Source: CBEUVQ01 sp965546615 | GTDB lineage: Bacteria > Bacillota > Desulfotomaculia > Desulfotomaculales > Desulfohalotomaculaceae | Reading direction: 5' to 3' | Assembly (NCBI GenBank): GCA_965546615.1 | Contig: CBEUVQ010000012.1 | Coordinates: 1 to 54,218 of the forward strand | DNA length: 54,218 nucleotides | Shown: piece after piece, positions 40,937-50,468 of the stretch | Layout: each line of letters opens with the position of its first letter | Numbering within the stretch: the stretch's first letter is position 1 | Position numbers and translations under genes: made by a program | Notes under the pieces: model-generated | Database searches by the model: none | What the model was told of the DNA's origin: nothing | The model's input: the letters and a program-made list of their open reading frames with translations, nothing else

Positions 40937-41815
40937 TTATTCAATATTCTGTACTTGTTCCCTGATTTTCTCCAGTTCACTTTTGACATCAACCACCGCA
41001 TTGGTTATAACCAAATCATTGGCTTTCGAGCCAATGGTATTAATTTCTCGATTCATTTCCTGCATCAAAAAATCCAATTTGCGCCCTACTGCCTCATCTG
41101 ACTGCAGGCATTTCTCCACTTGTTTAAGATGGCTGTCTAAACGGACAATTTCTTCGGTGATGTTAGCTCGTTCAGCAAACAGAGCAACTTCAGCCGCCAT
41201 CCGGTTTTCATCCAGCATCCCTTCAACCTGCCATTCCGCCAAGCGCTGAGTTAAGCGCTCTCTATATTCCTCTACCACCAGTGGAGCACGTTGTTTAATT
41301 AAATTGTTCAGGTCAGCAATAATTCCCACCCGTTTTTTAATGTCAGCAGCCAGCCGGGCACCTTCAACGACACGCATTTGAATCAATTGCTCAACAGCAT
41401 TATTTAATGCAATTTCAATAGCCTGCCACAGTTCCTCCAAATCTTCTTCCGGTTCTTCCACCACAAAAATATTCGGCATGCTAATTAAATCGCGCAATTC
41501 AATTTTGCCGGTAACCGGCAAAATTTGCTGCAATTCTTCCATTGATTTATAATATGCCACCGCCAGTTCTTTGTCAACTTTTACCTGCAAGGCCCGTTCT
41601 TCCGTCTCTTCCATTGATATGTATACGTCAACCCGCCCTCTTTTAATGCCGGTTTGAATCATTTTGCGAATACGTTCTTCCAAGGAATTGATTATCCGCG
41701 GCAAACGCACCACAACTTCGCAAAAACGGTGATTTACTGATTTTAATTCCACGGTAAATTTACAACCGCTGGCGCTGGCCTCGCCACGGCCATAACCGGT
41801 CATGCTTTTAAGCAA
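40937..41815 (-). CDS. yicC: YicC/YloC family endoribonuclease-like protein
   Basis: 292 residues with the family N-terminus (LKSMTGYGRGEA, LKSVNHRFCEVVVRLPR) and the C-terminal DUF1732 region (DENRMAAEVALFAERANITEEIVRLDSHLKQ; QEMNREINTIGSKAND). YicC proteins are linked to RNA turnover and stationary-phase survival. The TTG at 41815 is 6 bases after GAGGTG and gives the typical MLKSMTGYGR; the GTG at 41824 lies inside that site. First gene of the long array; no clear promoter was identified in the 185 bases before it. Confidence 0.93.
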   Translation of the reverse strand: MLKSMTGYGRGEASASGCKFTVELKSVNHRFCEVVVRLPRIINSLEERIRKMIQTGIKRGRVDVYISMEETEERALQVKVDKELAVAYYKSMEELQQILPVTGKIELRDLISMPNIFVVEEPEEDLEELWQAIEIALNNAVEQLIQMRVVEGARLAADIKKRVGIIADLNNLIKQRAPLVVEEYRERLTQRLAEWQVEGMLDENRMAAEVALFAERANITEEIVRLDSHLKQVEKCLQSDEAVGRKLDFLMQEMNREINTIGSKANDLVITNAVVDVKSELEKIREQVQNIE

Positions 41816-42000
41816 ATGTATCACCTCAAAAAATTATCATTACTATATTATTGATTATTTACCATAAAAATTATTTTTCTACTTAAAATTTAAAATTCCT
41901 TTTAAAAACTCTATTTTACTTTCAAAAGCAAGCCTAACATTATAAAACTGTCACCTGTCGTATAAGGAGCGGGCCATAAATTTTAATAATAAACAAGCAA

Positions 42001-42025
42001 ACTACCCTTCCATTGGAAGGGTAGT
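42001..42025 (-). terminator. Terminator of aspC
   Basis: ACTACCCTTCC (42001-42011) pairs with GGAAGGGTAGT (42015-42025) with an ATT loop; the T-rich tail in the minus sense is weak (TTTGCTTG). Confidence 0.75.
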
Positions 42026-42060
42026 AAAAACAAACCTTATTACCAGTATAATGCTGTAAG

Positions 42061-43257
42061 CTATTTCAGTTCTTTTAAAAATGCTTCAACACGTTTCATT
42101 GCTTCGGTAATGGTTTCCATGTCGGCAGCATAAGAAAACCTAACAAAATCATCGTTGCCAAAGGCTATACCCGGCACTACGGCAACCTGCACTTCATCCA
42201 GCAGCAGTTCTGCCAATTCCGTACCGCTGTTGATCGTTCTGCCTTTATAACTCCTGCCGAAAAATGCGCTGAAATTCGGGAACAAGTAGAATGCTCCGCC
42301 CGGTTTTGGGCAGCTTACACCGGGAATGGCCAGCAATCTTTCCAACATATAGTCACGGCGCTTGGCAAACTGAACCCGCATATCCTCAACCGGCTGCTGC
42401 GGGCCGCTCAACGCTGCTGTGCTGGCAGCCTGAGCAATTGAAGTAGCGTTACTGGTAGAATGACTTTGCAGGTTAGTCATCGCTTTGGCCACTTTCAACG
42501 GCGCTGCGGCATATCCAATCCGCCAACCGGTCATAGAATATGCTTTTGATACACCGTTAATTACCACCGTGCGCTCTTTTAACTCCTCACTTACGGAAGC
42601 AATACTGACATGTTCCAAACCGTCATAGATAAGCTTTTCATATATTTCATCCGAGATAACAGCAATATTATCATGCTCTAAAATTACATCACCCAAAGCC
42701 TTGAGCTCTTCCCTGCTGTAAACCCCTCCGGTGGGGTTGCTTGGACTGTTAATCAGCACTGCTTTTGTTTTGGGGGTAATTGCCGCCCGCAGCTGCTCAG
42801 GAGTGATTTTAAAGCCGTTAGCCTCATCTGCCATAATCACTATCGGTTTAGCTCCGGCAATTTTAACTTGTTCTAAGTGACTAACCCAGTACGGAGCAGG
42901 AACGATTACTTCGTCGCCATCTTCCACCAACACTTGAAAAGCATTATACAATGAGTGTTTTGCCCCGGCAGAAACAACAATTTGCTCCGGCCGGTATTCC
43001 AGGCCGTTATCGCTTTTTAATTTTTCTATAATGGCTTGTTTTAACTGCACTGTACCGCCAACCGGCGTATACTTGGTCATACCGGAATTTATTGCTTCAA
43101 CGGCCGCATCTTTAATATGTTGGGGAGTGTCAAAGTCCGGTTCACCTGCACCGAAATTATATACCTTTACCCCGTTTGCCTTCATTTGTTTAGCTTTGGC
43201 ATCAATAGCCAACGTTGGACTGGGTGTAATTTTTGCCACCCGTTCGGCAAGTTTCAT
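42061..43257 (-). CDS. aspC: Aspartate aminotransferase (class I, subgroup gamma)
   Basis: PLP enzyme exchanging aspartate/2-oxoglutarate with oxaloacetate/glutamate. The 398 residues show the N-terminus typical of bacterial class Ib enzymes (LAERVAKITPSPTLAIDAKAKQM, FGAGEPDFDTP), NSPSNPTGGVYS, the PLP lysine in SKAYSMTGWRIGY, and RFSYAA near the end. It follows dapL by 21 bases, so the two form one operon: aspartate supply plus a committed lysine/cell-wall step. A broader substrate range is possible. Confidence 0.92.
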   Translation of the reverse strand: MKLAERVAKITPSPTLAIDAKAKQMKANGVKVYNFGAGEPDFDTPQHIKDAAVEAINSGMTKYTPVGGTVQLKQAIIEKLKSDNGLEYRPEQIVVSAGAKHSLYNAFQVLVEDGDEVIVPAPYWVSHLEQVKIAGAKPIVIMADEANGFKITPEQLRAAITPKTKAVLINSPSNPTGGVYSREELKALGDVILEHDNIAVISDEIYEKLIYDGLEHVSIASVSEELKERTVVINGVSKAYSMTGWRIGYAAAPLKVAKAMTNLQSHSTSNATSIAQAASTAALSGPQQPVEDMRVQFAKRRDYMLERLLAIPGVSCPKPGGAFYLFPNFSAFFGRSYKGRTINSGTELAELLLDEVQVAVVPGIAFGNDDFVRFSYAADMETITEAMKRVEAFLKELK

Positions 43258-43278
43258 TATTTCTCTCTCCTCATCATT

Positions 43279-44460
43279 TTAAAATTCCACTTTGCCCAAA
43301 GCCTCTTTCATCCGCGCAAAAGCTTCAGCAATCCGCTCTTTCGGAATGGTCAGTGAAATACGGAAATATCCTTCACCGTTATCACCGTAACCATTTCCGG
43401 GAGTAATCACTACACCGGTCTTTTCAATTACATACTCAGCAAAGGATGCCGATGTAAATCCTTTTGGCACCGGAGCCCATACATAAAAAGTGGCTTTTGG
43501 TGCTTCCACATTCCAGCCCATCGCATTTAATCCATCCACAACAATCTTCCTGCGTTCATCATAGACAGCGATATTTTTCTTAAGCTCATCCTGAGGGCCG
43601 TTAAGTCCCTTTATTGCGGCATATTGAATTGCTTGAAACTGCCCGCTGTCTAAATTGCTCTTTATCCTGCCCAGCGCTTCAATCACTGCGGGGTGACCTA
43701 CCGCCCAACCAATCCGCCAGCCGGTCATATTATAAGGCTTAGATACCGAGCCAAACTCAATGCCAACTTCTTTTGCCCCTTTTGCCTCTAAAAAACTGGG
43801 CGGGCGATAGCCGTCATAGGCAATTTCAGAATAAGCGTTGTCATGGCAAACTAAAATGTTGTATTCTTTTGCAAAACTGACGGTTTCCTCAAAAAACTTC
43901 ACATCGGCAACTGCACCGGTGGGGTTGTTGGGATAATTTATGAACAGCATCTTAGCTTTTTTAGCTACATCACTGGGAATGTCGGCATAATTCGGCTTGA
44001 AGCCGTTTTGTTCGGTAACTTTAATATAATATGGATTGGCACCGGCCAAAATTGCTCCCGCCGCATAAACCGGGTACCCGGGGTCGGGTACTAAAACAGT
44101 GTCACCCTGGTTTAAATAACACCAAGAAATATGACCGATACCTTCTTTAGAACCAATTAGCGTTACAACTTCTGTTTTGGGGTTTAGCTCTACGCCAAAG
44201 CGCTGCTGATAAAAATCCGCCACCGCTTGACGGTAGCTGAGCATTCCTACCGACGAAGGATATTGATGGTTTGCCGGGTTTTCCGCCTCTTTCTTCAGCT
44301 CCTCAACAATATGCTTAGGTGTTGGAATATCAGGATCGCCGATACCCAAACTGATTACATCCACACCCTGCTCTTTCTTATCAGCAATCAACCTCTCTAT
44401 ACGGGCAAAAAGATATGGAGGTAAATTTTTAATCCGATTGGCTTCTTCAAACTTTAACAA
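43279..44460 (-). CDS. dapL: LL-diaminopimelate aminotransferase
   Basis: Converts tetrahydrodipicolinate directly to LL-diaminopimelate, bypassing the succinyl/acetyl branches (DapD/DapC/DapE). The 393 residues include LPPYLFARIERLIADKK, SLGIGDPDIPTP, YPNNPTGAVAD, HDNAYSEIAYDGYRPPSFLEA and the PLP lysine in SVSKPYNMTGWRIGWA. Its product is the substrate of DapF encoded just upstream. Other class I aminotransferases look alike, but the pairing with dapF supports the call. TTG start, 9 bases after GGAGG. Confidence 0.9.
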   Translation of the reverse strand: MLKFEEANRIKNLPPYLFARIERLIADKKEQGVDVISLGIGDPDIPTPKHIVEELKKEAENPANHQYPSSVGMLSYRQAVADFYQQRFGVELNPKTEVVTLIGSKEGIGHISWCYLNQGDTVLVPDPGYPVYAAGAILAGANPYYIKVTEQNGFKPNYADIPSDVAKKAKMLFINYPNNPTGAVADVKFFEETVSFAKEYNILVCHDNAYSEIAYDGYRPPSFLEAKGAKEVGIEFGSVSKPYNMTGWRIGWAVGHPAVIEALGRIKSNLDSGQFQAIQYAAIKGLNGPQDELKKNIAVYDERRKIVVDGLNAMGWNVEAPKATFYVWAPVPKGFTSASFAEYVIEKTGVVITPGNGYGDNGEGYFRISLTIPKERIAEAFARMKEALGKVEF

Positions 44461-44532
44461 AAATTACATCCTCCCTTATTCCTTATTTAGGCATTTATAG
44501 TAATTATTATCTTTATATTTTAAAACTTACTA

Positions 44533-44556
44533 AAGCCCGCCGGATTACCAACGGGC
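44533..44556 (-). terminator. Probable terminator between dapF and dapL
   Basis: GCCCG (44535-44539) pairs with CGGGC (44552-44556), with an inner GG/CC pairing; in the minus sense TTTAGTAAGTTTT follows. Weak but well placed. Confidence 0.5.
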
Positions 44557-44626
44557 CTGCACGTTCTAATTCGGGGTAAGTATAACAGTTTATTTAACTA
44601 AATTCAACGCTTGTATGTAATGTATA

Positions 44627-45469
44627 CTATATACCTTCAAAATACTCTCCGACAAACACTTCGGCAGCAGGTCCGGTCATATAAACGTGATTATCTTCCT
44701 TCCATTCAATAACCAGCGATCCGGCGCTTAAATGCACCGTCACCTTCCGGCCGGTCAAGTTATTTAAGCAGGCCGCTACACCGGAAGCACATGCTCCCGT
44801 TCCGCAAGCCATTGTCGGCCCGGCCCCCCGTTCCCACACTTTCATGCGCACCTCATCATTACTTAACACCTGTATAAACTCAACATTTGTTTTCTCCGGG
44901 AATGCCGGATGAGTTTCCAGCATTGGACCTAATTGATGTAAAGGAACCGCTTCAACATCAGGTACAAAAATTACACAGTGGGGATTGCCCATAGAAACGG
45001 CAGTCACCCGATAAACCTCTCCGTTTACTTCTAACGGTTCGTCAACTACCCTGCCTTCCGGACCCTGCATCGGAATCTCTGACCGGTTCAGCCGAGGCTC
45101 ACCCATATCCACCCGTACTGAAGTTACTTGATTATTATCTGTAATTACCTCCGGAACGATAATTCCGGCCAGTGTTTCTACCCGGATTTTCGTCTTGCGT
45201 ACAACATTATGATCATATACATACTTTGCTGCACAGCGAATGGCATTGCCGCACATTTCCGGTTCACTGCCGTCGGGATTTAAAATTTGCATCCGCAAAT
45301 CCGCTTTCTTGGAAGGCCGGAGCAGAACCAGACCATCGGCACCCACACCAAAATTGCGGTGACAAATTTGTTGAGCCAGTTTTGACAAATCACCCGATAA
45401 ATTATTTCCGTTTAAACAGTCAATCAGCACAAAATCATTACCCAAACCATGTACTTTAGTAAATTTCAA
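44627..45469 (-). CDS. dapF: Diaminopimelate epimerase
   Basis: Converts LL- to meso-diaminopimelate for lysine and peptidoglycan. The 280 residues start KFTKVHGLGNDFVLID and contain both catalytic-Cys motifs, MCGNAIRC and ACGTGACASG, plus SMGNPHCVIF. TTG start, 9 bases after AAGGAG. It is upstream of dapL-aspC with a hairpin in the gap, so the three genes are related but may be separate units. Confidence 0.97.
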   Translation of the reverse strand: MKFTKVHGLGNDFVLIDCLNGNNLSGDLSKLAQQICHRNFGVGADGLVLLRPSKKADLRMQILNPDGSEPEMCGNAIRCAAKYVYDHNVVRKTKIRVETLAGIIVPEVITDNNQVTSVRVDMGEPRLNRSEIPMQGPEGRVVDEPLEVNGEVYRVTAVSMGNPHCVIFVPDVEAVPLHQLGPMLETHPAFPEKTNVEFIQVLSNDEVRMKVWERGAGPTMACGTGACASGVAACLNNLTGRKVTVHLSAGSLVIEWKEDNHVYMTGPAAEVFVGEYFEGI

Positions 45470-45590
45470 AGTATTCCACTCCTTGATCGGATATTAAGTG
45501 TACTTATAGTATTTTACCACTAATAAAAAAATTTTTCCTCTGCTGCTCAAATACTTTGCTAAATATATTAAGTTAATTCTATATAACATC

Positions 45591-45625
45591 AACAGCAGCC
45601 AAAAATCATTATTTTGGCTGCTGTT
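45591..45625 (-). terminator. Terminator after the P-type ATPase gene
   Basis: A 14-bp stem (45591-45604 with 45612-45625; core CAGCAGCC) with a 7-base loop, 7 bases after the ATPase stop. The T-run in the minus sense is weak. Confidence 0.75.
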
Positions 45626-45632
45626 TTACACC

Positions 45633-48368
45633 TTATACTTTTATATAAGTTACATGCCGATCTACTCTTCTTTTCATGTGTCTGGTAATAATGCTGATCA
45701 ACGGCGGTGTTAAACTAATCGTTAATACCACTGCCCAATGCATTGGTGTAAGAGGAACGGTTTTGAAAATTGGTTGAAAGAACGGCACATAAACTACCAT
45801 TAGCTGCAGCGCAGCTGACAGACCTACCGCCAACATCAGATGGGGGTTTGTAAATAAACCGATTTCCAATAGTGAATGATGCTCTGAACGACACACAAAC
45901 ACATAAAACAATTGAAAAAACACCAAAGTATTGAAGGCCATTGTCCGGGCTAATTCTTCATTACCCCATGCCAACCCTAAGCAAAAGGCTGACAATGTGC
46001 CAAAAGCAATTATAACGCCGCTGCCTAAAATGTGCCAACCCAGACCGTGTGAAAAGATACTTTCTTGTGGGTGCCGCGGCGGGCGGTTCATAATGTCCCG
46101 ATCAGCAGGGTCAACCCCTAAGGCCATAGCCGGCAGGCCGTCAGTAACTAAATTCATCCATAATATTTGAATCGGCAAAAGCGGCAGCGGCAGCCCTGCC
46201 ACCACTGCCAAAAACATTACCAGCACTTCGCCGACATTGCAGGACAGCAGGTAACGAATAAATTTTCTAATGTTGTCGTAAATCGCCCGGCCTTCTTCCA
46301 CTGCGCTGACAATCGTTTTAAAGTTGTCATCGGCCAGCACCATCGAAGATGCTTCTTTAGTAACATCGGTGCCGGTTTTTCCCATCGCTATTCCAATATC
46401 CGCTTCTTTTACTGCCGGTGCATCATTAACTCCGTCACCGGTCATCGCCACCACATGCCCGTTAGCCTTCAAAGCCCGTACAATGCGCAGTTTGTGTTTT
46501 GGTGAAACTCGGGCATAAACAGCGGTATGTTCAGCGCGCTGCTGCAGCGTTTTATCATCCATCTCATCTAATTCCACCCCGGCAAGCATGCCGCTGTTTC
46601 CCCTCAGCAGACCTAATTCTTCGCCGATGGCACGGGCAGTAAGCTGGTGGTCTCCGGTAATCATCACTGTTTTGATGCCTGCGCGCTGACAGGTTTGCAC
46701 TGCTTGCAGCGCTTCGGGACGTGCCGGATCGATCATTCCGGCCAACCCTAAAAAGGTTAAGTTTTGCTCTACATTTTGCTCAGTATATTCCATGTCAGTA
46801 TCGGGCAGTTCTCTAACTGCTAAAGCCAGTACCCTTAAAGCATCTTCCGCCATTTTCTCATTTTGTCTAAGGATGCCCTGCCTAATGCTGTTGTTGAGCG
46901 GCAGTACTTTTCCATCATCATAATAACGGGTGCATAACCTCAACAATACATCCGGGGCACCTTTAACATAAACAGTTCGCTTCCCGTTTTCATCGCTGTA
47001 AATAACACTCATGCGTTTGCGCTCGGAATCAAAAGGCAGTTCAGCGATTCTGGTTTCTTTTTTCTCCAGGTGCTGCCGCCAAACACCACCTTTTGCAGCC
47101 ATTACCATTAACGCTCCTTCAGTTGGGTCGCCATGAATTCCCCATTCCATCCGTTTTGTCAATCGGCGCAGCAGCCCACCGACGCTGATATCACCCTTAG
47201 TAAGCACAGCGTTATTACAAAGCGCCGCAGTTTTTAATAATAAGTTTAATTCTTTTTGCTTCCCTTTGATAAAATTAAATTCTCCTTTGGGATCATAACC
47301 CTCCCCGCTTACTTCCACTTCGGCATCGGCAGTAACGATGCGGCGCACTGTCATTTTATTTTGTGTCAAAGTCCCTGTTTTATCTGAACAGATAACTGTG
47401 GCACAGCCCAATGTTTCTACTGCCGGCAGCCTGCGAATAATAGCATTTCGTTTAATCATACGCTGCACACCAATCGCCAAAGCAATAGTGACAATGGCCG
47501 GCAAACCCTCAGGTATCGCTGCTACCGCCAAACTAACCCCTGCCAAAAACATCGAGTAAACAGGTTCTCCTCGGTAAATGCCCAAGAAAACAACTAACGC
47601 ACAAATCAACAAACAAAAAGCCACCAAAACCCTGCCTAATTGATCCAGCCGCCGCTGAAGCGGTGTTTGCTCTTCCGCAACTTCCTGCATCATGCCGGCA
47701 ATATGGCCCATTTCTGTGGCCATACCGGTGGCCACCACCACTCCTTTTGCCCTTCCTCTTACTACTACAGTACCCATATAAGCCATGTTGCAGGTATCAC
47801 CCAGACTGATCCGCCGTCGTTCAGACATTTTGGCTGTTTGTTTTTTTACAGGTGCAGATTCACCGGTCAGCGCCGACTCCTCAATCTGCAGATTAAATAC
47901 TTCCAACAAACGCAAATCAGCAGGAACTTTATCGCCCGACTCCAACAGCACCACATCACCGGGAACCAGCATTTCAGCAGGAAGTCTTGTTTCCACCCCG
48001 TTTCTGATTACTTTTGCTTCCGGTGCAGCCAATTGTTTTAGGGCATCCATTGATTTTTCCGCGCGAAATTCCTGCACAAAACCCAAAACGGCATTGACGA
48101 TTACAATAATCATAATGGTGACAGCGTCAGCCCATTCTTGCAGAAACCCACTGACTATTGTCGCTGCTATCAGCACCAACACCATAAAATCTTTAAACTG
48201 GTTTAAAAACATCACCCAAGGCGGAGTTTTGACAGCACTGAGCAGGCGATTGTGACCTACCTGATCAAGTCTCTTTTTAGCCTCCCGAGCATCTAAGCCT
48301 TTATCAGGGTGGGAATTAAGTCTTTCTAAAACATCTTGACGCCTTAACACATGCCATTGTCCGGCCAT
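45633..48368 (-). CDS. Ca2+-type P-type ATPase
   Basis: Exports Ca2+ (or similar divalent cations) with ATP. The 911 residues show the type II layout: N-terminal domain and M1-M2, TGES (168-171), M4 with IPEGLP (E287), phosphorylation site DKTGTLTQN (D329), ITGDHQLTA, TGDGVNDAPAVKEADIGIAMG, and M5-M6 with NVGE and WMNLVTDGLPA, matching SERCA Ca2+ ligands. Length and domain order are normal. ATG at 48368 follows GAGGTG; a GTG 9 bases earlier overlaps that site. Mn2+ export is an alternative. It is a single-gene unit. Confidence 0.92.
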   Translation of the reverse strand: MAGQWHVLRRQDVLERLNSHPDKGLDAREAKKRLDQVGHNRLLSAVKTPPWVMFLNQFKDFMVLVLIAATIVSGFLQEWADAVTIMIIVIVNAVLGFVQEFRAEKSMDALKQLAAPEAKVIRNGVETRLPAEMLVPGDVVLLESGDKVPADLRLLEVFNLQIEESALTGESAPVKKQTAKMSERRRISLGDTCNMAYMGTVVVRGRAKGVVVATGMATEMGHIAGMMQEVAEEQTPLQRRLDQLGRVLVAFCLLICALVVFLGIYRGEPVYSMFLAGVSLAVAAIPEGLPAIVTIALAIGVQRMIKRNAIIRRLPAVETLGCATVICSDKTGTLTQNKMTVRRIVTADAEVEVSGEGYDPKGEFNFIKGKQKELNLLLKTAALCNNAVLTKGDISVGGLLRRLTKRMEWGIHGDPTEGALMVMAAKGGVWRQHLEKKETRIAELPFDSERKRMSVIYSDENGKRTVYVKGAPDVLLRLCTRYYDDGKVLPLNNSIRQGILRQNEKMAEDALRVLALAVRELPDTDMEYTEQNVEQNLTFLGLAGMIDPARPEALQAVQTCQRAGIKTVMITGDHQLTARAIGEELGLLRGNSGMLAGVELDEMDDKTLQQRAEHTAVYARVSPKHKLRIVRALKANGHVVAMTGDGVNDAPAVKEADIGIAMGKTGTDVTKEASSMVLADDNFKTIVSAVEEGRAIYDNIRKFIRYLLSCNVGEVLVMFLAVVAGLPLPLLPIQILWMNLVTDGLPAMALGVDPADRDIMNRPPRHPQESIFSHGLGWHILGSGVIIAFGTLSAFCLGLAWGNEELARTMAFNTLVFFQLFYVFVCRSEHHSLLEIGLFTNPHLMLAVGLSAALQLMVVYVPFFQPIFKTVPLTPMHWAVVLTISLTPPLISIITRHMKRRVDRHVTYIKV

Positions 48369-48507
48369 AATACTCACCTCTTAGCTGCATAATAATTCCA
48401 AAATTATCCTGGTTATTGATATAGATATTCAGTGGACAGGCAAATATAACCGAAAGTTGCCAAAGAAATTCTCAGCAGCAGCAGCACTTATTAAACTAAA
48501 GCCGATA

Positions 48508-48516
48508 TGTTATAAT
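48508..48516 (+). promoter_or_regulatory. Extended -10 promoter of rqcH
   Basis: TGTTATAAT, an extended -10 (TGn before TATAAT), 29 bases upstream of the rqcH start. The -35 region (TTATTA at 48488-48493, 17-base spacer) is poor, as is usual for extended -10 promoters. Confidence 0.6.
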
Positions 48517-48545
48517 TGACCGGAAAGAAAGGAGATTAACAGGAC

Positions 48546-50318
48546 ATGCCTTACGATGGATTAGTCACCGCCGCTGTATGCCGCGAGTCTAATGAAAAAA
48601 TTATCGGCGCGCGCATAGAAAAAATATACCAACCGCTAAAAGACGAATTAATTCTAATTGTCAGCAAACCACGGAGCCGCTATCGGCTGTTAATATCGGC
48701 CAACGCCAAAAACGCTCGGATGCACCTAACCGAAACAACTAAACCCAATCCGGCAGCCCCGCCTTTGTTTTGTATGGTAATGCGCAAACATTTGGAGGGC
48801 GGACGAATTACTGAAATAACCCAACCGGGGCTGGAGCGAATTATTCATATCAATGTTGATACTCGTGACGAGTTGGGGCGACCGGCATCTAAAAAAATAA
48901 TTATTGAAATAATGGGTAAACACAGCAACATCATTTTGGTTGACGCACAAACCAATCAGATTATTGACGGCATTAAACGCTATTCGCATGCCGTAAGCAG
49001 GCACCGGGAAGTTTTGCCGGGCAGAGAGTATTTAGCGCCGCCAAAGCAGGATAAAGTTTACCCGCTTGGTTTAGATGAAGAACGGTTTTTTCAGTTAATT
49101 ACTGCCGCTGATCTTGATTTAAAATTAACCGATATACTATTGAAAACGTTCAGCGGATTTTCACCGCGCATCTGTCGGGAAATAGTTTACCGCAGCGGAC
49201 TGCCGCTGGAATTAAAACTAAACAACTGCGGTGAATACGATTTGCGCTTGTTGTGGCAGCAGTTTAACGATATATGTACAAACACAGAACAGGGAAACTT
49301 TAGCCCTACCTTAGTATTGAATACCGATGCTTCGCCAAAAGATTTTGCTGCCTTTAGTCTCACACAGTTTGCTGATCTGCCGGTGGAAAATGGCGAAATG
49401 AGTGCAGTTTTAGACAGTTTTTACGCTCACCATGATCGCATTTCAAAAATGCAAGCTAAACAGCAGTCGCTGCTGGCTGTTGTCAACCGTGAAATTAACC
49501 GCCTAAAAAACAAACTGCCAAAATACCGGCAGAGTTTGGATCAAGCAGAAAAAGCAGATGATTATCGGATTTACGGGGATTTGCTTACCGCCAACATGTA
49601 CCGCTTAGAAAAAGGGATGAAGGAAATAGAATTAGAAAACTATTACAGCCCAAACCTGGAAAAAGTAATTGTCGAACTGGATCCGCAAAAAACGCCGGCA
49701 GAAAATGCCCAAACTTATTTTAAGAAGTACGTTAAGGCAAAAAAAACATCAGAAGCGGTAAAACAGCAGCTTATTCAAGCACTGCAGGAGTTAAACTACC
49801 TGGAAGGAGTAGAATCCTCCATTCAGCATGCCGACTCGCTCACTGACTTAGAAGAAATACACAATGAACTGGCTGTTCAAGGATATGTCAAAACAGCTGT
49901 TGAAAAGAAAAAGAAAGATAAAAAACGCCCTGATAAGCCTCAACCGCTTTGCTATCGATCCAGTGACGGGCTGACAATTCTTGTCGGCAAAAATAACCGG
50001 CAAAACGACTATTTAACGCTGCGCCTTGCCAAGCCGGAAGATATTTGGCTGCATACTAAAGACATCCCCGGTTCACATGTAGTCATCAAAACGGAAGCCC
50101 AAACCGTACCGTCAAGCACGCTGGAAGAGGCAGCGGTACTTGCTGCTTACCACAGTAAAGCGCAGCATTCCAGTAAAGTGCCGGTTGATTACACTTTGGT
50201 AAAGCATGTGCATAAACCTAACGGAGCCAAACCCGGTATGGTTATATATGAAAACCAGCAAACGGTAATCGTCGACCCCAATGAAGCATTAGTACAAAAA
50301 CTAAGAGAGATACAATAA
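48546..50318 (+). CDS. rqcH: RqcH/FbpA-like ribosome-quality-control protein (NFACT family)
   Basis: Binds stalled 50S-peptidyl-tRNA complexes and adds C-terminal alanine tails. The 590 residues have NFACT-N (about 1-430; MPYDGLVTAAVCRE, VMRKHLEGGRI), a helical coiled-coil middle with the HhH-like part, and NFACT-R (about 470-560; DIWLHTKDIPGSHVVIKT). Older annotation calls it fibronectin-binding protein. The conserved acidic-Arg pair that in Bacillus is Asp97-Arg98 reads Glu97-Arg98 here (LERII). ATG is 8 bases after AAAGGAG. Single gene with its own promoter and a double hairpin after it. Confidence 0.94.
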   Translation: MPYDGLVTAAVCRESNEKIIGARIEKIYQPLKDELILIVSKPRSRYRLLISANAKNARMHLTETTKPNPAAPPLFCMVMRKHLEGGRITEITQPGLERIIHINVDTRDELGRPASKKIIIEIMGKHSNIILVDAQTNQIIDGIKRYSHAVSRHREVLPGREYLAPPKQDKVYPLGLDEERFFQLITAADLDLKLTDILLKTFSGFSPRICREIVYRSGLPLELKLNNCGEYDLRLLWQQFNDICTNTEQGNFSPTLVLNTDASPKDFAAFSLTQFADLPVENGEMSAVLDSFYAHHDRISKMQAKQQSLLAVVNREINRLKNKLPKYRQSLDQAEKADDYRIYGDLLTANMYRLEKGMKEIELENYYSPNLEKVIVELDPQKTPAENAQTYFKKYVKAKKTSEAVKQQLIQALQELNYLEGVESSIQHADSLTDLEEIHNELAVQGYVKTAVEKKKKDKKRPDKPQPLCYRSSDGLTILVGKNNRQNDYLTLRLAKPEDIWLHTKDIPGSHVVIKTEAQTVPSSTLEEAAVLAAYHSKAQHSSKVPVDYTLVKHVHKPNGAKPGMVIYENQQTVIVDPNEALVQKLREIQ

Positions 50319-50320
50319 AA

Positions 50321-50380
50321 GACTGCCGCTGTTGTCGGCAGTCCGGCACCCCGGCCTAACGCCGGGGTGCTTTGTTATTT
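50321..50380 (+). terminator. Tandem hairpins and terminator after rqcH
   Basis: First hairpin: GACTGCCG (50321-50328) with CGGCAGTC (50336-50343). Second: GCACCCCGGC (50346-50355) with GCCGGGGTGC (50361-50370), then TTTGTTATTT. The second is the likely terminator. Confidence 0.88.
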
Positions 50381-50468
50381 AGGATATAAAATTTTTCTTC
50401 TTAACCGAAACCTTTAATACCTTTCGACCGTCTTATAGTAAAAACTACCATTGTAAAAAGGAGATGAC

